64,000 nt of DNA, from positions 64,952,864-65,016,863 of the forward strand of contig NC_061863.1 in NCBI RefSeq assembly GCF_907164915.1, written 5' to 3'. Each line of letters begins with the position of its first letter. Position 1 is the first letter of the stretch. Below are positions 13,901-25,355 of this stretch, one piece after another. The notes below the pieces were generated by a model that searched no databases, was not told the origin of the DNA, and saw only the letters and a program-made list of their open reading frames with translations. This stretch comes from Impatiens glandulifera (taxonomy: Eukaryota > Streptophyta > Magnoliopsida > Ericales > Balsaminaceae). A program made the position numbers and the translations under genes.

Positions 13901-14990
13901 CAAAAGTTTGGACACGAGTATTAAGTGAAAACATATTTTGAATAGAGTTGGAAAGTATGGTTGTATCTAACAAAAACAACTCTAATTTTGGTGTGAGTAC
14001 AAGTAATTGTAAAGAAAAATAATAATTTTTAATCATCACCACCTTTGAACATTGATTTACCTTTTTTTTAATTAAGTTGTTTTCAAGTGAACATTTTAGT
14101 TAGGATAATAAGACACTATTCATACATAAATATATTTGATAATCCATTAAAATTCCCAAATTCAAAATTATACAGGAAATAAGCTCTAAAGTCCTATTGG
14201 CCATTGTTCTAGTTGTTGCTTGGTCTTTTGGAATCCACTTGTATTTGTGTACGGATTTTACTAGAAAAAAATTGTGGGTTTTAGGTTGTAAATTGTAATG
14301 GCTATTTTAAACCCCCTTTCTATTTTTAGTCTAGGTAGATAATGGGCCATTTCAAAAAAAATGATTTTTCCAACTAACTTTATTACAAATAATTGAAAAA
14401 TAAATCAATATTGGAATTGGATTTTTAATATTTGATATGCAAAAGTAATTGAATTTCATTTAGTCAGAAACATATAAAAGTGATAAAAAAATAACATTTA
14501 AAAAAATATATTATTTTTCACTTTTTAGAATTAGATAATTCTCTTTTTTAACCTTGGGAGTTATAAATCTTGCCCATGCAACCTCATTTCACATCTATCC
14601 CACCTAGTAAAAGCATGATTAGCCTTACATGAAAACAAATATTAAGTGAAAGATCAGACAGTTGATTTGTGCATAGCATACTATATCATTCTTCGTAGTA
14701 AACATACCAAAACCACAACCGCAAAAAATTATACATTTCCATACCCTTCCAAAAGCAACAAAAAAAGACAGTTCATTGAAGACAAGATAGACGATAAGTC
14801 TTACTAACACACAAAGCAAAAACCCTTGCAAACAAACAAGCCCTAACTTGAATCAGCCTTCCTTATCTGGACTTTCCCCAAAGCCTGGCAATTAGAACTG
14901 TGAATCTAACTCAAGCACAGGCATACTATAATGGATGCACAACTTATTAATAATTGAGAAAATAAGTGAAAACATACCTATATTATATGA
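10925..14990. other. Intergenic DNA, no gene recognised
   Basis: AT-rich sequence with a TAT-repeat near 13,720 and a G-box/ABRE-like CCACGTGTCC at about 10,990 that has no adjacent gene. From about 14,600 to 14,990 it probably includes the 3' untranslated region of the SR-protein gene on the minus strand. No supported coding feature. Confidence 0.5.
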
Positions 14991-17900
14991 TCAAGATCTT
15001 GACCGAGCAGGGCTATGGGTATCTCTTACAGGACTTGGTGATGGACTCAGTTTATGGTCCCTTCCAGGAGTAGGACTTTTTGTACCATTTCGTTTGGGAC
15101 TGAGGGAGGATCTCTGGGTTGACCTGTGATTTCTTTCTTCGTGCCGAGATCTGGACCTACTAGGCCTGGACCCAGATCGCTGTGGCGAACCAATGGGTGA
15201 TCGTGATTGTGAAATGCTCCTAGATCGACGAGGAGAGTAGTCATCATTTGATCTGCGATTCCTGGGAAAAGATGGATAAAAGATCAGGCCACAAAAAAGG
15301 AAAAACAAGCAAACAAATATATAACAGAATAATACGTGATATGATAAAGCAACAATTTAAACCATAACATGAATAAATTGAAGTACTTCAGCCACTCAAT
15401 GATATCCCTTACAGATAGAAGAACAAAAAAAATCACACCAGAACCCTTTACCTGGCTGCAACTTATACACAGTTTCAGCACACATTAAAATGACTCTTTC
15501 ACCCAATTACTTTAAAAGGCTTTAAAATGGCAGCAACTGATAGCTTCACACCCTTTATCTTTCTGGTGATCCAAACTTCTACATTCTTTCTTTGTTTGGC
15601 CAACTATAAGCTCTATATTCTTTCTTTGACTGGATAATATGCAATATCAAATATCAAACATCCAATTTAATTGGAAATAAGAACAGAAAGATTAAATCTT
15701 AGTGACCATAATCATTCAACCAACCATACTCAATTGGATAATTTGTAAGGTAACAGTTGTTGAAAAGGTAAGGAAACAGTTGTTGCTTTATGATCCTTTT
15801 TCTCTCTGTCTTTATTATGCCTGAGTTCTTTAACTCTCTTTTCATATATAATCTGCACAGTGAATAACACAATGGAGCAAGCTATTCTATGATTTTATGT
15901 AAAACAAACCTTATATCACTTCTCACTGGGGAAGCCGATCGGGAATAGGCTGCCAATAAAGAAAACATAATGCAAGTTAATCACTACACTACCAAACATG
16001 CTTAGGAAGCCATTTGGAAACACTTATTGTTTCTGTTTATGGATTTTTTTCCCGATACAGAAATAATTACTAACTAAATATAGTTTATATCTGGAAACGA
16101 ATCAAGAAACAGAACAATAAGTATTTCCAAATAGGACATAATCTGATCCAAATGAAATGCATTTAGAAATTAGCCTGGAGAAAGGACTAACAACGGTTAC
16201 GACGCCTCGAGGACCTCTCTGGACTCCGTCTCCTGTGGTTGTCCCTTTCCCTTCCACTGTGAACAAGAAAACAACAGAAAACAATTGAGTCTCAAGCAGC
16301 TCGAGAATAATCATTTCTTCCCCAGCAGATAATCTGAATAAATAATCAGGACAAGCAGAGTTTTACCTTGGGCGCGTGACCCTACGCATTTCTTGAGGAG
16401 TCTTCCGGTTCTCTTCAGCAAAAACAATTCGTATCTCTCGTCCACCAATGACTGTACAATTCAGATGTTCCTTGGCTGCAACTGCATCATCACCATATTT
16501 GAACTTCACAAATCCAAAGCCACGTGGTTCCCTAAAACATTTACAATCATTTGTTAGTTACAATGAGGAAGAAAATACAAAATTCCCTAAAGTGAGCAAT
16601 ACTGAAACTAGCATAAGGCTACTTTTGAGTAGTTACTAGGAACTGAAATTCCAATTCCATTTTATTTTTCTCAGAATTGGATATCATTCAAATCACGTGT
16701 TTGAAAAAAAATACTAGAATTGTAATTCCAACAAGTGGAGAATGGAATTGGGATGGACGAAAATGTAAAGGGTTTAAGTTTAGTTGGAGACCAGAAGCAA
16801 AAGTAACATTTGGGAGCTTAATTTATCAAAAACAGGTTATACAATAGGAAATTGACATACCCGGTATAATAATCCTTTGGTAGGTAAATATCCTTAATTG
16901 GACCAAATCGTTCAAATGGGATCCTAAGATCTTCTTGCCTGCAAAACATGAAGCTTTAAATATGAGATAGGATATTACAAGTACTCAACAAAATGAAAAG
17001 TAGAAGAAACAGGTCAATAAAATAGTATTGTTCTGTTTGGAAAAAACAACAAATGATGCGGGTTGAGCTATAGGAGTTTTCTCTTAAGATCAGACTCTTA
17101 CTAAAGCTAGTAGATTAGGTGACATTTATCAAGCTTTAATCAATGGAAAAAACCAAGACACGCTCAAAGTTAAAGTTTCCCAAGGCGGACAGACCAGGAT
17201 ATGGGATTGAATCAGCAAGATAAATTATTCCAGTTAACCATAGATTGTGTACTGAATTGGTTGGTTGCACTGAACCTCTTGAAGATGAGGGAAGAGTTGA
17301 ACAGAGTTAACAATAACTACAAATGAACAATCCACAACAAACCCTGTAACCAACAATACAACACCAACATATATCCCCTATGCAACATAACATTTATCAC
17401 ATGTAATGAAAATATTAGAAATCTTGACAACAAGGTAACATGGATAGAATCAAGAAATGGGGTTAGGAGGACCGTAACCATCACAATTACAATTTTCAGT
17501 ATATTCACTAAAAAAAAACTAACCTTGGAAAAGGGTTTAACAGAGATAGGCATGGCATGTACCGAAAAAACAAAATAGTGGTGTGAAGTGCGCAAATGAA
17601 CATAACAACAGGAGCTCGTTCCTGATGGAAATACACGTTTCCTAGTATAGATTACCAGCAGTTTCTTTCTCGGTTAATGTTTTTGATAATACATTAGTGA
17701 AATTGAGAACAAAAAGTTTTCATTCAATGAAGCAGTTCAAGAAGATCATGAGATAAGACAGTATGTAAATGAAGATGCAAGGTAGGTAAAATCAATGCGA
17801 CAAATAATCAGAGTAAAGAATAGATAAAGAAACCTAGCATCGAGGGAGATATTCCGAACTAGAAGGCCAGAAGGGGCAGGGGAACGACGGTCCCTTCTCG

Positions 17901-18003
17901 ACCTAGATTCACGAGGGTCATCGTATCGCTTGCTTCGCCTCGGACTGTGGCTCCTGCTTCTGCTTCGCCTCGGGCTGTGGCTCCTGCTTCTGTGCCTTCC
18001 CAT
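14991..18003 (-). CDS. SCL28: SCL28-like SR (serine/arginine-rich) splicing factor
   Basis: Six coding exons on the minus strand: 18003-17834, 16938-16861, 16531-16367, 16256-16201, 15949-15910 and 15261-14991. They give 259 codons with all junctions GT-AG and in phase. The protein has an N-terminal RS/SPRR segment (residues 1-45), one RNA-recognition motif (about 47-119; RNP2 LLVRNI at 47-52, RNP1 RGFGFVKF at 86-93) and a C-terminal RS-rich tail. An N-terminal charged extension before the RRM marks the plant-specific SC35-like (SCL) group; 'DDPRESRSRRDRRSPAPSGL' and 'ENRKTPQEMR' favour SCL28. Such proteins act in the nucleus in spliceosome assembly and alternative splicing. The ATG at 18,003 was chosen as it begins MGRHRSRS; an in-frame codon upstream is preceded by a CT/GA run. 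The gene is divergent from the DNAJC8-like gene. Confidence 0.9.
16011..16133. mobile_element. Small MITE in SCL28-like intron 4
   Basis: A hairpin-forming insertion of about 123 bp with imperfect inverted ends: CATTTGGAAACACTTATTG on the left, and on the right the complement of TATTTGGAAATACTTATTG. It lies wholly in the intron between 16,200 and 15,950. No convincing target duplication was found, so the superfamily is not assigned. Confidence 0.55.
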
Positions 18004-19416
18004 TTCTCTCTCTCTCTCTATCAAACACTTCCTAGGTCAAATAGCAAAACCCTAATAAATATGAATGTATGATTTGATGATGGATGGATATTTGACATTT
18101 GTTCCATATAAGTTAGAATTTTGAGACTTGAATACCTATAATGCCCCTAATTAATATACTGTTAATTTCGTGATGTTTCAATTCTAACTCAAGTCATAAT
18201 TGAGACAAATTTTATAAATAAATAATACTAAAAATTATTATAAGTATTTATTTAAATAAATAATAACATTTTTTATTTGGATACTATCAACTTATTAACT
18301 TATAAATTATAGATATTATTATAAAAAAAAATTAATAAAATAGTATTTTATAAAAAAAAAATTATTGCCTTAATGATTGATACTATATGTACAAAGATTA
18401 TATAATAATAATTTTATAAATAATATTCTCTTACAAGTATACTGATCCATTTTAATTTTCAAGTTTAGAGTTATTAAACTATTAATTCTCTATCTAATAG
18501 TTTTAATTTGTTATAGTTTTTTTTAAAATAATGTTTTTATTAATAATTTGGGCCGTGATGGATGGTATGAGTGGGCCTTAGATTATTATGTCTCAAAAAA
18601 AAGTTAAATATTTTGTTTTTCTTAAATGTTTATGATTTTTTTTAAAGCGCTCAGATTTGGATATGAGAAAAAAAAAATTAGTTTAAAAGTCATATTGTTT
18701 TAAATATTTGATTTAGATTAAATAATAATTTGAAATATACTTTACTATAATATATTTTTTTTTAAATTCATCACCACTCTAATTTTAGGTTTTCAAACAT
18801 GTCCTATATTTTAATTATAAATTTAATTTATATTACTTTAAATAATTAATATATTAAATTTTTAAAAAATATATATATTAATGGAGTAAAAAATAACTTA
18901 TTTAAATGCAAACAATAAATGTTAAGTCTGAATAAAAATACTAATTATGAATTCAAAACAATCTATATATAATATAGATATATAATAATGCTTCATTGTT
19001 AATTATTAAAGTGTTCCAATTATCGGATCCTGAGAGCTGTGATTAATTTGGATATATATATATGAGAGTAAATGAATATTTGGGTCGGATTATAGGTTGA
19101 CACGCTTCGTAAACTCTAAACGGTTAAAAATAAAATTTAAAATTTTATACATTTTTACCGTAATATTGTTTTCAGTATTTATTATATTATTAAATACATA
19201 AATAATAAGATTAATTATTTAACAATTGAGATATAGACAAATTTATTAGAAAAAATAAATATAATGTAAATTTGATTAAAAAAAAAGCTATTGAAGAAGT
19301 CCTCTGGGTGAAGGTTTTGGTTGTTCTTCTTCCCTCTCTCGCGTTCGCTGGCTGATATTATTGAGATTGTTGGGGGGTGTTTCTCCAAACGATTGAGATC
19401 AAATCGTCAAAATCTG
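18004..19416. promoter_or_regulatory. Shared divergent promoter region, SCL28-like and DNAJC8-like genes
   Basis: About 1.4 kb separates the two start codons, which point away from each other. The SCL28 side begins with a CT run (GA on the transcribed strand) at about 18,004-18,020, a common plant 5' UTR feature. The rest is AT-rich with no coding potential; 'AAACTCTAAACGG' near 19,108 is only loosely telo-box-like. Transcription start sites cannot be placed. Confidence 0.45.
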
Positions 19417-22400
19417 ATGGGCGACGTCATCTCCGATGAAGATTTGTTACTCAAGAACTTCTTTGCCGAGGTCGGCGAAGTTGAGCGCGACAACGAAGTA
19501 CTTAGGTCCCCTATCTTCCTTCTTTTCTCTTATAACTTATCTACAAATGTATAGGTATTTATTTAGGTATAGGGCAAAAATACAGACCTAGACACCAATA
19601 TTTGGTTTGTTTCTTAGGGAATTGTAGTTTGTTAAGACTCGTGGCTACAGATTCTAGGCCTCTTCTGAAGAATTACGATTTCCAGCCTATTTACTTCTGT
19701 GAATGATACTTTATTATGCATCCTTTTGAATCTTCCTGCTAGTTTTATTGAAACTTCTTACATATGTAAACCTCGTAGGTAGGAGTTGTAGTTTTAGATT
19801 CAGTATTAGTTATGCTCTTTCATTGAACAGGATCCTCTCTTGTTTCAAGTTAAATCCGTTTGAGTACCTTAATCTACCGTTTCATTCTGCCCCAGAGGAA
19901 GTGAAAAAACAATATCGTAAGGTAATACATCCATCATATTGAAAGTTGTCAACTACCTCCTCATTAAGCCTGACTTTGTTGACATCTCTATATTATTTAT
20001 GACCCTGTAGCTGTCTTTGATGGTTCATCCTGATAAATGCAAACACCCACAAGCTAAGGAGGCATTTGGTGGTAAGTTCTAAATTTTATACCCTATTATT
20101 CTTTTCAAGGAATTAGCAAATTTTGTCCCTATCATTTTTTTTTCCTTAGAGAATGGGGATACAATTTCCCTCATACCTGCTAGTTCTTTTTAATGTGCAT
20201 AGAGCAACTTCGTGGTTTCATTTACATCATTGTGATTATGGTGTGATTGTTATGGAGAATGGCCAAAGCCTAAGGTGAGAAGAGAGAAGAATGGGGGATG
20301 AGACTCTCACAAACCATCTATTAAAGTATTCAACATAAAAATATTCAATAGTGAACATATCCGAAATCTTACATCCTAATGCTTTGAATAAGACAACACA
20401 GAACTGCCAATAATCGTTGCAACTACTAACTAACTACCCTTAAGTATAACTAACATTAATAATAGCCTTATATACATATCAAAAATTTTTGTCAATACAA
20501 TTTAATTATTAACTTCTCTTCTGTTATTCTTGTACATCACTCTAATTTCTTATTTGTGGTTGTATTACTCCATTGCTAGTGATCTGTCTAAATTACCATA
20601 ATTAACCAGGAAAGCATCCACTACTACTAAATCTGCTAACAAGACATTGGAAGAACTACAGAAATTAAGCTGGTATAATCATGTAAGCAAAGCTTGATCT
20701 GGCCTAGGTAAAAATGTCCTTTAAGTCACTGACTGGGGGTGAGAATTGCAGGTCTGGGACTAGATTCCCTTCTCTCTTTTTATTTTTTCCTTTTTGAAAT
20801 GCGAGGTTTGTCCTATCCTTATTATCGTTTGTCTGTGCTCATAAAAATGAACAGAGGCACTAGATGTCCCTGATAACAAATTGCAACATGCAGCTATTTG
20901 TGAAGCCATAATAAGATAGGAAAATTTCACATAGCTTATGTCCATTATGCCCATATTATAAGTTAACCTCAACATGCAAATATGGTGAATCACTTCCTAA
21001 ATGATGAAACAGTAATAAGTTAGGAAGCTGTCTGCCAGCATGGACATCTAACAGTTCTGAAACTTTGAAAGGGGTGGAAGCAATTTTAAAATTGACAACC
21101 AAGGGACTGATGTTTTGGGGGTATGATCATGACTTTATTCAACTTTTTTAGTTGTTAACATGTAGTAGCTTCCTAAGGAAGTAGAAATTCCGTCTAAACA
21201 AAACCCAACCTTCAGGACCTCTTGACAGTACAGAGTAACCTTCAGATCAAGCAGACTCTGTCCTGGAGAAAATTGATGCTCAAAGTAAAGTGAGTCTAAA
21301 ACCATTGAATCAATTGGTGGAGGATGACTCTGTCCTGGAGCAAATTGATGTTCAAAGTAAGGTGAGTCTAAAACCATTGAATCAAATGGTGGAGGATGAT
21401 TAGTACCTGACACAACTTGAGCTTGACCTCAAGATACAAGCAAGCTCAGATTGCAGCTGTCATTTTTGAATGAAGCCTGTTTTTTTGGATGCTATGTAAG
21501 CTGATGTGATGGTGGTTAATCACCTCCAAATAGTAGATTACAAGGAACTACATGTATATCAAAGTGAAATGCATGAACATGAGCCTCTGATTGTGGCCGA
21601 AGATGAAAATGACTAAGTTGCATGGAAATATATTATTATGATGTAGGTAAGCTATTGCAACTTGGGCACCTTTTTTCTTTATATGGTAGTGTTATGAACA
21701 GAAATAGGGAAGAAGGTTCAAGAGTAGCTAAGCAAGCCTCTTTTAAGTGGAAGGACAAAAATGATAAGGCTATCCTAAGTAAAAAAATGGATCTGCAAAC
21801 TTGAATGTTTGGTGTCATATGATAGAAAATAATTAATAAGGCTAAGAACATTGGAAAAGAGATTTTAATGATTGTATTCCCTTGAATTGTGGTGAGAGTT
21901 CCTTTTTAGGATCATCAGATGGAGGCAATGATGTCATAAGGGACCTATGATGGTTAGAATTTTAGTTTAATTTCTGGTGGGGATTCTAGAACAGGTCAGT
22001 GACTGAAGCTATCTTGGATATGGGCAGCTTATTTTCATGATGTGGAGGTAGGCCAAGATTTGATTTATTTTTAGGGTTTTACGAGGTGAGAACATGATGA
22101 GAGGTAAGTTTCCTTTATCCACACGAAAAAATATCTTATAGGAAGTCTGTCCATTTGATCTGTGGTGTCCATGGATGGTCTTCAAGTTTGGGGAAGTAGC
22201 TTGGGAAATGAAGATAGTCAGTTTCTGGTTTTCCCCTTTTTTTTGCCTCTTGGATTTATTGAGAGGACTTGTGATGGGAGCTTCTTTGTATGACCAACTT
22301 GTAACATGCATAATGTTTTTTTTTGTTGTTGAAAACTTTCGGAGTGCAACTAATCACCGCGGGTTAAAAACATATCCCGCAAACACACTAACCAATTAAC

Positions 22401-24588
22401 TAATCATGCATAAGGTTGAATAATAGGTGAACGGTGGCCACTTTTCAGGTGAGCCCTGTATATTTTTTTGCCTCTTTGTCAAACCGAGAGCACTTGTGGA
22501 GTGTGCTGATTGGATAATTAATGAAGTTTTTAATGATATATAAATGCAACTTAAAGATAGAACCAAGAAACTCTTAATTGGTGTTGGTCGTGCTGATCAG
22601 ATAACATTCATTACTCAAATAAGTCCGGTGTCAACTAAGAATTGCAGAATGCTTAATTTCTTAAATGTTATTGTTTTTCTGATTCTTTTGATGGTTGACT
22701 ATTACTTCTGCTATGGAAAACATATATACATCTGAGCATTTGCTGACACCTTAAAATGCAAATGCCTCAACCCTCTTCTAACCGAGGAGTAGCTTGGGCA
22801 AATTATCCTTCAAAAAGAACTGGAAATTACTAGTGATAGAAAACATGTTAGATACATATATTTTTTATTTTTTTTATTTTTTTATTTTTAGATACATATT
22901 GTTTTATATTATATTGTGTTACTGTCCTTGTCTGCTGATACCTTTTTTCTTTGAGCAGCATTAGCAAAGGCCCAGCAGTTATTGCTCGATCCACAGGAAA
23001 GAGAATATATTTTAAACCAAGTGACTGCAGCTAAAGGTTTGTTTCGTCGAATCCATGCTCTCTTATTAAGCTAATAGTTTATGCAAATACTGTATTATTT
23101 ATATTTTAAAAAATGTCCTTATCAGCAAAGTTTACTGTACCTGTGAATAATGTACATCTCCTATGATTGAACACGTCTAAAGGCTCTTGTGGAAATCCAA
23201 AAGAAGATTAGATTCCAAACAACTCAAAAGAATCCCATCCTGTGCATATTCTTCCTTTCTTGATTGAAGAGAAAGTGTGAAGGAAGAAACCCTTGATCTT
23301 GTCTCTTCCGTTTCTGCAAAATGTCCTTCTGTAGTGCTCTTTCTATATTGTTCACCAAAATAATAAGGGGGATGCACTTCCATTCAGCACTGATATTCTC
23401 TAGTCGCTTTAGTGATGCAATTTGGTTTCTTCGAAGTATTTTATCCTTGAGGTTGTAGTTCCCATCTATTTTCATGCAAAACTATAGTCTCTACTATCAC
23501 TTTTAGGATGAAGATAAAGCTATTACTGTTACAGTGCATTTTAGAGATATCATAATAAGTTTGCTGTCTAGATACAGTTATTTGCTTTACTAGTTTCTAA
23601 CATATTTACCTAGAGCTTGTTTGATATAGATTTTTTTTATAAATAAATCATTTTTTTTTAAAAAGAAAACTTGTTTGGAAGTAGACTATTTGGGGTTAAA
23701 TGACTAAAATATCATTTGAAAAAGATATATCAGATGCTTTGTGAAAATTGTGAGATGCAATGCCTGCTAGAAATTAATTATAATTCATTCTCTCTTTGAT
23801 CCAACAATTCAGAGGAACTTAGAGCAAAGAGGAAGAAGGAACTGAAGAAAGATACAGCTTCCAAGCTAAAGTCATTGGTTGATGAGGTGACCTCATATTT
23901 CTTTTCTCTGTTCATTGTCCTCCAATTTTCTGAAAAAGAAAAAAAAAGACATTGATAAATCCTTCCAATATAGTATGTTGAATGAATCATGGAATTGTGT
24001 GTGTGTGTGTGTAGGGAAAATACAACCAGGAGTATGAGAAGTCAGAGCAGTTCCAGAAGGAATTGAAATTGAAGGTTCGAGAAATTCTGACTGATCAAGA
24101 ATGGCGGAGGAGAAAGATGCAGATGAGAGTAAGCTGACTTTCCTTCATGTTATCTCTTTTTATTTCTCAATTAGCATTCATTTACTTTTGAATGATTACA
24201 GATATCAGAAGAAGAAGGAAGATTGAAGAAGGATGAGGAAGAAACGAAGGAGATGTGGAAAAGGAAGCGAGAGCATGAAGAACAATGGGAAGGAACTAGA
24301 GAACAAAGGGTTTGTTTTCAAAATTGAAATTAGTAACGTTATTTTGAAGAGTGAGTGATATAATAACACTTGCATATGATATGATTGATTAGGTTTCGAG
24401 CTGGAGGGATTTTATGAAGGGCGGGAAGAAGGTGAGTCTTGGAAGCATTTTTAATGGGTCCGAGTGAAACAAGTGAATAAAATGATGTGTTTTGTATGCA
24501 GGCGAAGAAAGGAGAGATTCGACCACCGAAACTGAAGACGGAGGATCCTAACAAATCTTATGTACAACGACCAGTGAAAAAAGGTTGA
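19417..24588 (+). CDS. DNAJC8: DNAJC8/SPF31-like J-domain protein
   Basis: Nine coding exons: 19417-19505, 19831-19921, 20011-20071, 22959-23036, 23813-23886, 24015-24128, 24202-24309, 24393-24431 and 24502-24588. They give 246 codons with every junction GT-AG and in phase. The J domain starts near residue 37 ('LNPFEYLNLPF') and carries HPD at 66-68, the motif needed to stimulate Hsp70 ATPase. The rest is a highly charged helical tail rich in Lys/Glu/Arg ('EWRRRKMQMR', 'EEQWEGTREQR'), ending near 'RPPKLKTEDPNKSYVQRPVK'. This order and length match the DNAJC8 family, which co-purifies with spliceosomes in animals and is nuclear; the role in plants is inferred. Intron 3 is unusually long (about 2.9 kb) and contains a 72-bp tandem repeat. 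The start is the first ATG of the open frame, MGDVISDEDLLLK. Confidence 0.9.
21254..21397. repeat. 72-bp tandem repeat, two units, in DNAJC8-like intron 3
   Basis: Two adjacent 72-bp units begin GACTCTGTCCTGGAG at 21,254 and 21,326 and differ at a few positions. The length is a multiple of three and both strands are open across it (24 codons per unit), which suggests the source was coding. Upstream and downstream frames are broken, so this may be a captured fragment of a protein with a 24-residue repeat, but no family is recognised. Confidence 0.6.
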
Positions 24589-25355
24589 TTGAATTCTGTG
24601 TTGGGGATTGATTCAATAGGAAGGACCTGAATGAAAACACACTGGATGGATGGATAATGGTCATTATTATATTTACATTTCTTCTATCAAACTTTTTGTA
24701 TTATAAAATTAAATATTAATATTTGAAATGTTGAATTTCTTTTGATGATGTGTTCGCACTTCTCAAGTAGTAGGCATGCATAGCTCTAATTTTTAGGAGC
24801 AAGGTCAAGCTCGAGCTGCCTTCGGCCTTTTTTTCTGACGGTTAGGGAAGGCGAGCTTGCATTTACGATTTTAAATGTAGTGGTTTTTAGATTTTATGAG
24901 TATAAATTATTTGGATTTATAATTTGACGTAATTAAGTGAATTTATATTTATAAAATTAAAATATAAAATATTTATTTGATTTTGTAAATATGTTTATTT
25001 TATTAATGTCAAATACTTTTAGAATAATTTTATAATTGTTTTGAAAAAAAGTATTATGATTTGAAGTGAACTTTCTAAATATTTGATTTTGGACTGTTTG
25101 CATAATTCAAAACTTAGATTTAAGTGATTGATGTATTTCAATATATAATAACTCGGTTCATTCACAAATGATATATTAACTTAACAGAAAATGTGTTTTA
25201 AATATGAATTGTCACCAAAAGCTTTCCAATCTTGAAAACAAAACTGTGGATGGTCTTTTTCAACATGAAAACCGTAATAAGTATTCAAAAATGCTAGATA
25301 GAAACATTAAAAACACAAGCACACAACAGGAACCAATTCTGGAGGGTTTGAATCT
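24589..25355. other. Convergent intergenic region with 3' ends of DNAJC8-like and LSG1 genes
   Basis: The stop codons of two converging genes lie about 770 bp apart. The sequence is AT-rich, presumably with both 3' untranslated regions and polyadenylation signals. A short frame at 25,204-25,434 overlaps the LSG1 end and has no recognisable product. Confidence 0.5.
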
